A stretch of 64,000 nucleotides of DNA. It comes from Aspergillus flavus. Lineage: Eukaryota > Ascomycota > Eurotiomycetes > Eurotiales > Aspergillaceae. Under the pieces are notes generated by a model. That model worked only from the letters and a program-made list of their open reading frames with translations. It was not told the DNA's origin and searched no databases. Shown here piece by piece: positions 1-11,843 of the stretch. The stretch spans positions 4,464,001-4,528,000 of the forward strand of contig NC_092405.1 in NCBI RefSeq assembly GCF_009017415.1. The letters are read 5' to 3'. The position numbers were made by a program, and so were the translations under genes. Numbering within the stretch: position 1 is the stretch's first letter; the number at the start of each line of letters is the position of its first letter.

Positions 1-1296
1 CTCGTATCTTGGACCCTCCAACCGACCTGGGTCAGCATCAAAAACGAGGTTCATTGTGAAGGGTTTGTAAGTGGTGTAACATATACGGAACACCAGATCC
101 TCGTATAGAATTTACAACAGGATGTGAACAGGATTAACCAGTCCAGATGAAAATACTATTGGTTATACACGTGTAAGCTAGCACTGCTTACAGGATGAAC
201 TATTATTACAAACCAATAAGATGTATTCCCTTTTCCCACGCTGCAGCCCAAACCAGTCACTTGCAATAACTGTATGGTTCATACACCAGTCCCCCCTTGC
301 ATAAATCTATTTATGAGATAATGTAGCAAACATCCCACTTATAAACGAACTTGAAGTACGCATGGCACCACTCTGGTTTCTAAGACAGTCCTATCAGAAA
401 GCAATCTATATCAGAAGCGCATTTGATTTCTTTAATATTAACTATTGTAAGTAACAGCGAGGATCCACAAAGTCAGCATCTACAACATACTCAGAACCCC
501 CAAGAGGTCATATGCTGAGCCTCCGCTATGAGCCTTGTGAAACTGTAAGCAAGGGTCGTGTCTGCCATTGGCGCCTCGTATATATACTGGAAAGGCAAAA
601 ATAGGCGAATGCTATGTATTAGACTCCAGAAACAGGCTATTTAGCTTTCCCTTACTCCCACGTAAGAGTAGGTTCAGAAACAACCACTCCGTCTTATACT
701 TCTACATCAATGCAATTGAGCTAACCCCATACTTTGGCTCGGATGATATTCTTTGCTCGTCACACAGCCCTAGCAGCTCAACGCCCAATATTACAGATAC
801 GTCTCAACCCTGGAAAGGGGAGTTCAGTCATAGGCTAGAATTAAGCCACTTGGATTCTGCAGCCAGGCTATACCTTGCCACGTAGTGTTGTTTCAACTCG
901 CTGGGTTGCCAATGCGGTTTATTCTCAGACAGTAGGCCTGTGTATGAGCCACCACCGGTCAGCTTACTGGGGTACTAAAGTTCAAGGGCTCAATGCATGT
1001 CCAGAAGGGGCCACATTGAGCGAGATACGCCGGTTAAAATGTTTAAAAGAAGCAATCCAGAACCGAACCAAAGATATATATATCCCGCATAATTTCCGGC
1101 AAACGGAGCGCGATCGCATTTTCAAAATACATTTGCTTTGATGCGCAATTACAGATTAAACAAAGATTCTTTCCACATATATATAACTTAGTTCGAGATA
1201 GAACCGCCAGTCCTTGACCTCCAGTGCGGATACATCCTAACTTAATATATTCAATACATCATCCTTAGCTGATAGTACTTAAAACAAGCTAGGTTT
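1..1296. other. gene-poor left edge
   Basis: No coding region can be supported here. The two longest open frames (568-885 and 875-1141, plus strand) start at non-ATG codons, match no family I know and have no convincing splice partners. The stretch is AT-rich. Its right end should hold the promoter of the tyrosinase gene that starts at 1297. Confidence 0.5.
1178..1186 (+). promoter_or_regulatory. TATA-like element upstream of the tyrosinase gene
   Basis: TATATATAA lies about 111 nt before the ATG at 1297, a plausible distance for a fungal core promoter. The stretch is AT-rich, so this may be chance. Confidence 0.3.
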
Positions 1297-2506
1297 ATGT
1301 CGTTCATCAACCTGCTCATTCTTCTGGTCATTGCCTGTCTTACCTCAACAACGGCAGGATTATGTAGCTCACGCAAGGTGACTACAAGGAAGGAATGGTA
1401 TGTCCCATCACTATCGTCCGGATATTCCCATTTCCAATATATGACAGGCGAGAACTAGACGAAAGTGAACGGATAGAGTATATAAATGCGATATATTGCC
1501 TGCGCGAACGGCCATCCTATTTACCGAACGAAGAGTTTCCCGGAGTTCGAGACCGATTAGATGATTTTGTCGCGTAAGTAGACATTGAAGAACCCAATCA
1601 ATTGCTATAGCTGAGTCCCGCAGCACTCACATCAACTACACAACTCGTGTTCACCAAAACGGTCTTCTGCTCCCTTGGCATCGCCATTTTATCTTCATCT
1701 GGGAAACAACTCTACGTGAGGAATGCGGATATACAGGCAGGCTACCGTGAGTGATCGAGACGACAGCCGGGACTATAGCTTTCACTAAACTACGCAGATA
1801 TTGGAACTGGGTCCTAGACGCATACACCTTGTTTGACAGTCCCACGCTCAACGGCAACCCGACATCTCTCTCCGGGAATGGAGCATTTGAAGCAGACGAG
1901 GTCCTCTCATGCAATTCCCAAAACACCGAATGTCTCCCCCGAGGCACGGGAAACGGCTGTGTGAAATCGGGCCCATTCGCCAACTTCCAGGTACACCTGG
2001 CGCCGATCAACGCAAGTTTAGCCCAACCTTATTCCCGCCCCCCTTCCTATGCCTTCGATTATAAACCACACTGCCTGACGCGGAGTCTAAACCCTTTTAT
2101 TATGGCTGTTTTCAATAACGATACCGTGGGCGACCGGTTGCTGCAAGCCAACAATATCACCGAATTTCTTAGAGTCATGGAACCTAGTGGGTTTGATGAT
2201 ATGGGTGCGCATGGAGGTGGTCACCACTCTATTGGAGGTGATATGCAAAACTTATTTATATCGCCACAGGATCCCATATTCATGCTGCATCATGCTATGA
2301 TTGATCGCATCTGGGGCATATGGCAGCAACAGGATCCCCCGAATCGTCGAAATGCCTTGAATGGCACGACGATCATTTATGACCCCCCGGATGCTCCGTT
2401 GGTGACTCTCGATACGGTTATGGAGTTTGGCGTGCTGGATAGTACGAGGAAAGTTGGGGAAGTGATGCATCCGATGGACTATGAGTATTGCTATCGTTAT
2501 ACTTGA
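1297..2506 (+). CDS. secreted tyrosinase (type-3 copper oxidase)
   Basis: Predicted four-exon gene, join(1297..1397,1448..1573,1624..1746,1798..2506), 352 aa. Residues 1-20 are a signal peptide. The three joins rebuild the tyrosinase core that no single frame shows. The CuA site has His78 (ATHINY), His86 (RVHQNG) and His95 (PWHRHF), followed by the YWNW stretch. The CuB site has GGHHSIGGD (His255, His259/260) and FMLHHAMIDRIW (His281/282). Family knowledge: such enzymes hydroxylate monophenols and/or oxidise o-diphenols to quinones. At about 350 aa this belongs to the short secreted class without the long C-terminal lid of melanin-type tyrosinases. Substrate is unknown. It converges on the TIR-like gene downstream; the gap of about 290 nt holds nothing evident. 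The start is the first ATG in frame with the signal peptide. All joins keep phase 2, which supports the model. Confidence 0.88.
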
Positions 2507-2797
2507 GACAGGCTGGTCTACGCTTTTGTGTGGTGCAGAGGGTATAATTCACATTTGGCTCATGGGGTAGCTTGTTATCTTAAAGGTATGTTTCGAAGTG
2601 TAACATTTCGCTTATATTAGCTCAATCATTCTATGCTTGCTGTTTGGAAAACGTTACTGGGACGTGAAGATATGAATGTCATGTCTGGTGTTTACCAAGT
2701 TAGACCGATCTAAGAGCAGCTGTAAAACTCTATAGGTGTTATGAATGTACAAGAATTGGTTTCCCAGCGTAAGTATGAGCAAGAGTGTACCTATGTT

Positions 2798-5567
2798 TTA
2801 GTCCCGACCCAGCAATCGTGCCTGTCGCTCGAGAAATAGGATCATGGGTCTATCCTGTTCAGAGCTCAACTGCTTTCCTGCAACCGATGACTCGAATTCT
2901 AGAGGTCCCTCCTCTATTGCCCATTGTTCCGAGTTCTCGATTTTGGTATGCTGATACCATGAATGCAGCTGATATGACCTTCGCAGTATCTGGATAATCA
3001 TGACTTCGACACAGCACCAAGCACGGCTATGGTAACTATTATCGAGTAGACTAATTACTGCATCACATTGTGCAAGATTGAGAGGGAGGGCAGCAATCCC
3101 GGGCAGAGGATTATCCTGATCGATGCAGGCCCAATCCTAGATAACGATAAGCATAAGTCATCTCTTCAGGAGGATGGATTTCGGAACATACCAACCAAAT
3201 TCCTAACCTCTCTGGGTTTAGGGAGCCGTGAGCCTCTAAGAATGCCTCGATCGCTGTGATCATGCGGTGATACTGGGTGTGATTGGTATCGTCCGGTGAT
3301 GCCAGACAGGCCGGATCACCATTGATCCAGCGATATGATATAAAGACGATATATTCTGGCGCACACTCTGGCTCTATATCGCGGTAGTTCTGCGTCAGGC
3401 CGTGGTTCGATCGTGGAAGTCGTCCATTGCGCAGAAAATCCCGGTACCACACAAACTTGAGTCCGTCAAATATCTTGATCTTCTCTTCGTCTGCCGCGAG
3501 CGATGCGGCATACACGCGTCGAAGGTGCTGCAGTTGGCTTACCTCATCTCTGCTTTCTAAGAGAACAGGCCGCAGACTTTCCTGGAACAGCTCCCGGTAG
3601 CACTTTCGCACTCGAGCCTCTCTTTGTCGTTGCAACAGCTTGTCGTTCGCCTGCTTTCCAAACTGTCGACGAAGTCCATCAAGAACTACTTCTTCAGTTT
3701 GCATGTCGCCGCAAAACACAGCGTAATCTAATGCACTATAGCCCTGCTCATCAATGAGATCCATGTCGGCACCAGCCTCCACCAGCTCTCTTAAGTATCC
3801 CAAATGTTCATCTGAAGGCTCTTTGCACAGCGCCATAGCCGGAGTACACGTCCCAGTCGGGTTGAACTGCTGTAGAGCTTCCTCACGTTGTCCATTCAAA
3901 TACAAAGCGCGCCCATAGAACAACCGTGACATTGCAACTACTGTAGGGTCTTTCGTACTGAGGGCGACCTTCATAGATTCCAGAGATGTCGCAATCGCGT
4001 CGTTTGCGAAACCACAGGCAGTGTAGCAGAGCGACAGTCGAGACAACCCAACAGTCTCCCAGATGATGGCTTGGGCTTTCTCACCTGATCCGGGGGACGC
4101 CCTGATAGACCGAGCTAGACGGACACGTTCTTTCAACTGATCAATGGCTAGAGGCAACAAATCTCTCGAAAGCTGATAGTTCACCATGGCCAAATTCCCG
4201 ATAGAACGGCACATAGCATATTCTAGATTTAGCTCCACTGCCATATTATACTGTATCTCGAATTCTCGCTTTGCATCATCGAGGCGATTCATATGGCGGT
4301 AAACTACTCCCATCTCTCCACGAAGCTCGACATGGAAAGATGTGGAACCAAGCCCATCCAACGCACTTTGCAGATACTCCTCTGCCTTTTCGTATCTTCC
4401 AAATCGCCTGTTCGTATATCCTAGCTTCCCCAACACGATATGTCTGTAGTTTCCTGACGCTGGTAAGTTCCCTGCCGGCCCACAGAGACTGAGAGCATGA
4501 CTGAAGGACCGCAGTGCATGCTCCCACTCAGCGCGCTGGGCATGTTGGTCGCCCTCCTCCATCAAAGTCTCCCACGATCGAACCGCATCTACCATGGTCG
4601 CTAGCACTGCTGGCGTGACGCCACCTGGATCGCGCTGTTGAGTGGAGGAGTCAAGATCCTTGGGACCCAAGACTGGTGCATCTTTCACAAAGCCGCGCGA
4701 TGCATCAAAGAAGAAAAGGGTGGCGTGCAGAGTATCGGGCGCAACTTCTGTGTAATGGAATGCAGCCGCCGGAATGGCGTAGCTCATGTTGCGCACGTGC
4801 AGCTTCGAGTCCTTGGCCGTCACTTGTACCAAGTTCCCGGTGTTCTCGATGGTAGATGATATTTGGTGGGTCTTATAGGTCTTATCCGTTCCTTTGGCAT
4901 CCTGCCAGACGAGCTTATATTCAGCATGGGTGGCTGCTGTACCGTCGGTTGTCGGGTGAACATCGAATGAATGGTCCACTCCGGCACCAGCGAGGATCCA
5001 GCTCTGCCCAAATGGCTGATGAGAATGAACTGCAAAGTCTGGGGTCCCTCGCTGTCCATCGGGTAGCCAAACATGGAGCCGGAAAAGCTCCTCAATATTG
5101 CCATTCTGCACTATGCTGCAGAGAGGAACGGACAAGAACCCTTGTGCGCTACGTGATGCCCGGATTTTAGAATCTGGAAATAAGTCACTGAGAAGTGCGC
5201 CTCGTATCATACTCCACACAATAGCTAAGTCCGCGTCCGAGACGGCTGCGAGGCTAGGATTTTGTGTCCTTCGGCCGCTCTCGCGAAGAAGGGCAATTGC
5301 GAGTACAAGCTCTGCCAGGTGCTGTACCAGGAGTTGCTTCTCCTTATCCTCACATGAGATGTCTGGAACCATGGCAAGCCAATCACCGACAGGGCGTCCA
5401 TGGGCAACATCATTGCCAGTGTGGCTGTCTGCACCTTCTGCTACTCGGTCACCGCAGGCAAAGCACTGAACGAGCCTCTCATAGCTGCTTTCGTCTAATA
5501 ATGTGGCCGCTGCGACGCCTTTCAGTACCCTCAGTAGGACTGAGCTCGTAAGCTTGCAACTTTCCAT
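2798..5567 (-). CDS. cupin-like/TPR/ankyrin/TIR-like multidomain protein
   Basis: Two exons, complement(join(2798..3136,3192..5567)), 904 aa. Without splicing the frame stops shortly after GIWL. Removing the 55-nt intron (GTATGT...CTAG) continues into DWACIDQDNPLPG and gives a complete TIR-like fold. Order of parts: helical N-terminus (1-150); beta-rich cupin-like region (about 160-290, with HSH and a downstream FHY); TPR-type helical pairs (about 330-570); ankyrin-like unit (about 590-640, LVEAGADMDLIDEQGYSALDYA); TIR-like domain (about 738-895, from EYIVFISYRW). The segment SRAWCCVE (829-836) matches the S-x-W-C-x-x-E motif whose Glu is catalytic in TIR NADases, so Glu836 is the candidate. 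Role is inferred: an intracellular, possibly immune or incompatibility-type, signalling protein. There is no NACHT or NB-ARC domain. The C-terminal tail after about 870 is poorly conserved-looking. The ATG at 5567 is the only sensible start. Confidence 0.82.
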
Positions 5568-6384
5568 GGAATAAAGCGGGGTGGTTTAAATCGAGTAATC
5601 GAAAATCGGCTGTGAGTCTGGCAATCAAGGCAAGCGGGCATCTTTTAGTGTGCAGAAATACGAACCCCGCATATGGCTTGCATTCCCTCTATTGATTGGT
5701 AGTGTTGATAATCCCCACAGCGCTATGTGCAGTATCTTGGTGATTGGCTGGGATATTTGTAGATTAGCTGCATCTAGTTAAGTGGACGGACTCTGGTTTC
5801 ATAAACCTTTGAGACAAATCCCCTAGCGTCATATAACATTTTTCCAAGCCGATGTTATATTATCGTCCATCCTTTCTATCCTTTTGGCCTTAGTATCTGC
5901 GGCCGTAGTACGTCTTTCGAATATTGTCTAGCTCATCTAGTGCCACACTCAATGGAAATAATACCGCCATAGCCTCTTGTATGTTGTCAAGCTAAAACAT
6001 GTCCTAGTTTAAGACACAAATCCTCTTCAGTTGCGTACATTCTGACAATGTCACATTGGGCCTAGCGTGTGCGAAATTGTACTAAATCTTATTTTCAGCA
6101 ATCCCCAATAGAATAGGACGATCGCTGCTTGGAATTCTATCTAATATAGCGTATGCTGAAGCCAGCTTCTATTTCCTCCCTTAAAGCAAATAATGTTTTA
6201 GACGTATTGCTTACTAGGAAAAGTCCATAAGATATGAAGTTCATTCATCAAATGTTATCCTCCTTTCTTTAACACAACCCCAGTAACCAACACATAAACC
6301 CCACAGCCGCGGATAGATTGACATGAGAGCATTTCATAACCAGGATATTAGACTTTCCCTGCATCTTATAACCCCATTCAACAA
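5568..6384. other. AT-rich intergenic stretch
   Basis: No gene seen. It includes the promoter of the TIR-like gene on its left side and the 3' flank of the small gene at 6385-6783. No repeat or RNA gene was recognised. Confidence 0.5.
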
Positions 6385-6783
6385 TCATCGTGGGCAAAGA
6401 GCCGGTTGAATGTGTGGCAACCGCTGGCTTTTAAGCCTCGCCTCCCCAATCCCGTCTAGCAATTTTTCTATCCCATCGGGTGGTGGCATTTGCCCTATAA
6501 AATGTTGTCCATAGTCTCTTGCACCGTATATGACTGAGAATATACCCTCCTTGTCCTTTTTTCTATTATCTTGAAGGGTCAACTCGGCTTTGCCTTGTTT
6601 CACAGCATTTTCGTACTCTTCGAACGAAGGTACCACACCCGGATCAAGTTTGACCTGAACAAACCAGAGCTCCTGATTGCCAGTGAATAATGTGACTATA
6701 TGGCTTCCAGGATATCTGGGAGGTTGGGGGGGTCTGCGACGTCTGGGGGCCCGTGGAGGTGCTCGTTGGGGGTTGTATGCCAT
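6385..6783 (-). CDS. small hypothetical protein with Pro/Arg-rich N-terminus
   Basis: Single open frame of 132 aa from the ATG at 6783; the frame itself opens a little earlier at a TTG. Residues 1-28 are Pro/Arg-rich (MAYNPQRAPPRAPRRRR then PPQPPRYP). They are followed by a globular-looking part with HIVTLFTGNQELWFVQVKLD, an acidic/basic helix rich in Glu and Lys, and a GQMPPPDGIEKLLDGIG loop. I do not recognise the family, and no signal peptide or membrane segment is visible. It could be the terminal exon of a longer gene, but I found no convincing acceptor upstream. The surroundings are gene-poor and give no hint of function. Confidence 0.4.
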   Translation of the reverse strand: MAYNPQRAPPRAPRRRRPPQPPRYPGSHIVTLFTGNQELWFVQVKLDPGVVPSFEEYENAVKQGKAELTLQDNRKKDKEGIFSVIYGARDYGQHFIGQMPPPDGIEKLLDGIGEARLKSQRLPHIQPALCPR

Positions 6784-8293
6784 ATTTAATACCAAGTTGT
6801 GACAGGCTTCCTATCTCTTGGATAAGAATAGGCAAAGTGCATAAAGGTGAAATTGATATCACACAGTATATCTGTGAGAACCTTTGTACGTTGGGCTGAA
6901 TTGTAGTAGCATTGAGGTAGACAGAATCAACATATTTATGCTTGACAGTATTTGCCTCCTGAAAGGGTTGATCTTGAGAAATACAACATTACTTTGGTAT
7001 CATCAGCATATAACTCAAATACTTAGGATATATCCCGGTGGTAGACCGGAAAGGTTGCTCTCTATCTCATATATTATCTGCTTCTTACATTACTCTCTTG
7101 CGGGAAATAGCTATGTTGTTTCTTTATGAGATGCAGACCTCCTGTAAGCCATTGTGCGGCTCTTCTTTGAACACCTTATAGCTTCTGTATATTCCCTAGA
7201 GGAATGGTAAATTGCACAAAGCACAGGTTTGATTGGACTGTGCGAAGCTATATGAGCATCCTATATAATGTCTTTCAACGCTTTCTCATTGTGGTAGGCA
7301 AGAAGTGCAGTGTCCAGCTGATTGTCCCTTTATTTATAACAAAAAATGACAAATCACGAAATAGGATATTTCGGTATTCTCAGAGATTCATCTCTATGAA
7401 TTTGTCATTGCTTCTATGAAAATGCATATTTCAAAGAAAGGGTCCTCGCTTTGACTGCGTGTAGCCCTACCTGGCTCTTTCAAGGAGAATACGGCAAGCC
7501 CAGCACCATGACAAGAAACAGAGTGCTTTATACCTCCCTCAACCCCATAGTCATGCACTAGAACTCCATTGTCCCATCTGAACTCTCCTCATAAGGCCCT
7601 AACTGTCCATCAAAGAGACTCCTTCAAATCATCTTACATCAAGTCACAACCAGGTGCCACTCCACCAAACCATGCACCGCCCAATAAGCCCCTCGGACCT
7701 GGTTATGTGGTTCGCAGAGGTCAAAGTAAACACAGTCTTTGGCAACAGACAAATGTTCCTGCAGAGCTGTCGCACTATGGCTGAGTTCGGCTACGTAAGA
7801 CTCACGAGGATATGTCACTGCGATTATATGAGGACATACTCCGTTTTCGTCTTCTGTCTTCCTAGAGGTATAGAGCCGGACTTAAGCTATGCCAGGACTT
7901 TGTTACAGAGAGATATCGCTGATGAGATGGGGTTCCCGTATACACGTCCTGCTCTTGGGTGGCGGTAGTTCTGTCTTTGTGTTTTCTTTGGGGTGGCTGT
8001 GGACGTCTAATATGAGATCTTTGTATGGCCTTTTGGACATGTTAAAGGGTGGGGAGTTTGACTTGATGTCTGGTGTTCGAAATTAATACTATTTCTGGAA
8101 TGCTTTTGTACAAATATACGTTCTAGGTACGCCTATGTTTATTTGATACTATGGCAGAACATGGTAGTTGGTATGGTCGAAGTGGAAGGTTCTCTCTAGA
8201 ACTATCCTGCAACTCCATATCTGGTCAAATATCACTATCCCGTGAAGGGTAGGAGTTGTTTGAAGCTTACAGAGGCAATTTCTGTCAGCCGCT

Positions 8294-8325
<32 letters not shown>

Positions 8326-10697
8326 CAACAATACATATTGCAAGACCTAATAGCCGGACTCAATCGAGTGTGCCATGGGAAGCGATTATATCGTGTTTGC
8401 CTTGATGAATGGTTCTGGGTGAGGGTTGACTTGATGCAAATGAAACTACTAATAATTCAACCTGTCTGAAGGGCAGTATGTCCACAGGGCAGATGCTCCC
8501 AGGTAATTATAGGAGTTATCTAATGCCGTGTGCTCCGAGTTGAAAAGGACAAGAACCTCCACACTGCAAGGAAAAATTCAAAAGGGGTTACCGGCATCAC
8601 AAAAGGTTCCTCGGCCAATACGAGTTGTCGATATCGGCTGAGGGCCCTCCAACTATCGCTTAAGACTCTGGGGTCGCAGCAAAGCATAGCTTGTATGTCG
8701 ATATATTCCCACTCCACCAAGGCATCGCATACAGTACATCAAACTGAACCAGTGATGGCTGGTATGGCTTGAGATGGTTGAGGACAGACCCTGGTCCGAA
8801 GTCTTTTAGTACTTTATTTATATCCCTATTACCCTTCTGACGAACCCTCGTGAATAAAAATGAGAGAGGGACACCTCAAAGAGAGAAAGCCACTAATCAT
8901 GTGGGGCTGATAGACGAAAAAATCCAAAATTGATAATAAACAAGAATTTTTAAGTTTCCTACTTTTGAGTTTCCCGGGTCATTCAATCCTCCGATATCAA
9001 ATACTGGTTAGGAATGTCTATTTAGGATTGCCCAAGTTCCTAGCATAACGACATAAACTGCCCTGGGAAATAACTCACAAGGGGGCGATGATATAGAATT
9101 TGAAATTTGCGTGAGCTTGACTAATGAGGCCGACTCGGTAAATATATTTTGGGCTCTCAGGCTTTCAGACCCTAATATGTAGACCCAGGCACTTGTTCCA
9201 CACAGTCGGATCAGAGTACCTGCAGTTGTAAGTACCTCACGACTGTGTCTCCGATAAAACAGTATAATATACCAAACTTGGACAACCGTGAAGGTTAAGG
9301 GTCTTGAACTTCATCATCGTCCGGGTCAATGGGCTCGGGCCAGGCCAGACCGTTACCATTTTAGGAAATCCGAACCCTGAAAATCGTCCGACAGTCCAAA
9401 CTCATTGAGTCTAGACAGTAGTAGAAAGAGATGAATGTCACCTCGTAGAACCGTTTCAAAAGTTATAAAAAAAGGGTTCATTTGTTTCAAGATCTCCGCA
9501 TTTATATCCCGAGAATCCGACTTAACCGAACCCGACTTGGCAATCACATGTACTGGGCCAATGATCTGCTAAACTACCCACGAACCCCAAGCTTGATACG
9601 AAGGGAGGTTTGAGAACTACAGTCCAGGAGACTATCATGCCATGAGTGGGGGCTAAATAAGGCATGGGTAGAGGTGCTCGGTGTGATTGGACTCTGGTCG
9701 CAAGGCTACCCCATTTCGATCACAGTTTTGGTCAGGGCTCCACACCAGATGCAACCCTACGGTTGCTATTTTTATAGTAAGCAACGTAGTTTTTGTAGCC
9801 CCTTTACCAGTTAAGGTATAGCATAGCGTTCGTTGAGTCTAGCGGGAACTCTCTAAGCAGCCTTGAAACATGGTGAAGCATTCAGTCGATCGCTAAAGAA
9901 CTCTATCAGTAAAGGTTTTCTGTCTGGGTACTTCTGCAGTAAGACTAACCAGTGTGACACAGGATGAATAGGAGATGGGGAAGGCACTCGAGTATTGAAT
10001 TGGTGGTACATAGCAAAGCGACTCTAAAAAGAAACGGAGATCTCACGATAATGTTCATCAGAGGCAATAGCTTGACTTATCTTCCTGCGTATGGTATGGA
10101 TAGCATCACTCGAGCTCACGTAGCTATTGATAAGGCAAAGACAAACTCCAGTTCCTCAGAAGTTTAATCAAGCTCCACTGTAGCCCTGTAATTTATCAAT
10201 AGATCGCTCGGCAGCCCAGTCTCAGTTCCAAACAATGTGAATGCATGGCCTTCCCCATGATTCGCTCTGTTCACTTCGGTTCCTGAAACGCGTGGGGTCA
10301 CTGACGATCATCTGCCAGGTACCGTACTCGAGACCAGGGTCTTCGCTCCGATCCTTGCAACTCTATCACCGCCTGTAAACTCAATTGCTCAGGGTCTGCA
10401 CTGTCTGTTGACAACCCCTAGCATAACGCTGATAGATGTTTGACAACATCTTCACATGGTTGCATCCGATGTGTCATTGACAAACTTTTGGACAAAATTG
10501 TGGATATCAGTGGGCGAGAATAGCTGAAGGCGAAGCAGGAAGCGAGGTAGGAGTTGCGCACATTTGAGATATTTAAGGCATCATGAGTCCTGTCGTAGTC
10601 AATCTGGAGCAGCACACAATCCGAAGCATCTTCTTCTCCAGCGCATCTCAACTTTCGAAACTTAACTCTTAATTACTCTTAATCACTAATATTCAAA
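6784..10697. other. 3.9-kb gene-poor region with low-complexity and possibly decayed repeat sequence
   Basis: No gene could be supported. It contains a T31 tract at 8295-8325. From about 8930 to 9560 there is a stretch with scattered CGGGT/ACCCG words that may be an old transposon remnant. A short frame with an ATG at 7672 has a possible GTAAGA...CTAG intron but no recognisable product. The right end is the promoter of the Egh16H-like gene. Confidence 0.4.
8295..8325. repeat. poly-T homopolymer tract (31 T)
   Basis: An uninterrupted run of 31 T on the plus strand, i.e. a poly-A run on the minus strand. It could be a simple slippage repeat, or the 3' tail of a retroposed minus-strand insertion. 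No reverse transcriptase or other coding remnant is visible next to it. Confidence 0.85.
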
Positions 10698-11843
10698 ATG
10701 TTGTTCATCAAGGCCATCGCCCTCACTGGACTCGCCGTGAGCCAGGTTTCAGCTCATGGTCTGATCACCCGTGTCAAAGGCCACAATGGCATTGACATGC
10801 CTGGACTGACCAGTAAGTTCCTACGTGATAGCTGTATCATGACAGAGAGGCTAATTGATGATTGTAGTTCAGGATGGAATCCCCCGAGATTGCCCATCGG
10901 GTGCATGTGGCGCCCAGAAAGACACGGCCATCATCCGAGATGCTGAGTTCGGAAGTGTCAAGGCTTCTCCTTTGGGTCGTACTCTTGGTGCTGGTCCCGT
11001 GAACCCGGCCATTGTTATCAACAACTTCATGGGTGCTGGGACGCATAAGCGCTCACGCGTTCCCGCTAGTCATAGACGTGAGATATTACCCTCTGTTCCA
11101 GTTTGACCAGGCTAACAGTTCCGAAGGTCGTCAGCTGATCAACGATGCTGCTGGCGTTATTACCAATGCTGGTGGTGCTATCCTCAATGGTATCTAATGC
11201 TCATCCCAACATTGCTCGGCATAAGCTAATTCCTTATAGGTGTCCAGGACCTTGCGGACATGACACCCGTTGGTGGTGTTATCAAAGGTAAGGGAGCCTT
11301 TTCACGCTCTAAACAAGCCATACTAACCAGGATACCTAGGTGTCCAATCCACAATCGACGATGCAATGGCTATCCTCCCCGGAACCGAGTCCGGCGCAGT
11401 AACTGGAAAAGGTGTCAAGGAGAACGGTATGCAACTGTATGCCGGGAAAGGCGCGAACATCGGCCTTCCTACTGCTTCTCCGGACGGCGTAGTTACGATG
11501 ATCTACCACCAGGTAAGCCGGCATATCATGTCTTGAACATGCAGAGATTAACACATGATTTCAGGTTAACCAGGACGGCGCGGGTCCACTTTCTGCTGAA
11601 ATCGACCCCTCCAGTGGAGGTACTGATCCAAAGGCCTTCAAGAGCGCCCGGGTCATCCAGAACATCCCTGGCGTTGCGGGATTCTCTACCTCTAGCGCAA
11701 TGGACTATGCTGTAAAGGTCCAGGTCCCTCAGGGAATGAAGTGCACTGGAACCGTTGGGGCGGCTAAGAATGTCTGCATTGTGCGGGTTCGCAACAATGC
11801 TATTTCCGGTCCATTCGGAGGCTCCGGTGCTTTTACGCAGTAG
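10698..11843 (+). CDS. Egh16H/Gas1-like (GEGP family) secreted protein
   Basis: Predicted six exons, join(10698..10812,10868..11077,11127..11189,11240..11287,11340..11512,11565..11843), 295 aa. A signal peptide (1-19) is cut before HGLITRV, the usual His start of the family. Family landmarks in order: GIPRDCPSGACG, AIIRDAEFGS, GRTLGAGPVN, INNFMGAG, then MIYHQVNQDGAGP split by an intron, AEIDPSSGGTD, and C-terminal cysteines in KCTGTVG and KNVCIV. Members are secreted proteins linked in plant pathogens to appressoria or infection, and in saprobes to the cell surface. Molecular function is unknown. Introns 1 and 3-5 have clean GTAAGT/GTATCT donors and TAG/CAG acceptors. The second intron (about 11078-11126) is the weak point: phase demands it, but the acceptor GAAG is poor and the KRSRV stretch before it is unusual. 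Confidence 0.8.

Noticed and set aside
568..1141. Two overlapping plus-strand frames near the left edge
   Set aside because: Non-ATG openings, no family resemblance, no splice support and biased toward AT-rich codons.
7569..8086. Overlapping frames around 7650-8080 with a possible GTAAGA...CTAG intron
   Set aside because: The spliced product is about 60 residues with no recognisable domain. The intron shifts the frame into an early stop.
11336..11715. Long antisense and alternative frames inside the Egh16H-like gene
   Set aside because: Shadows of the real exons, which carry the family motifs.
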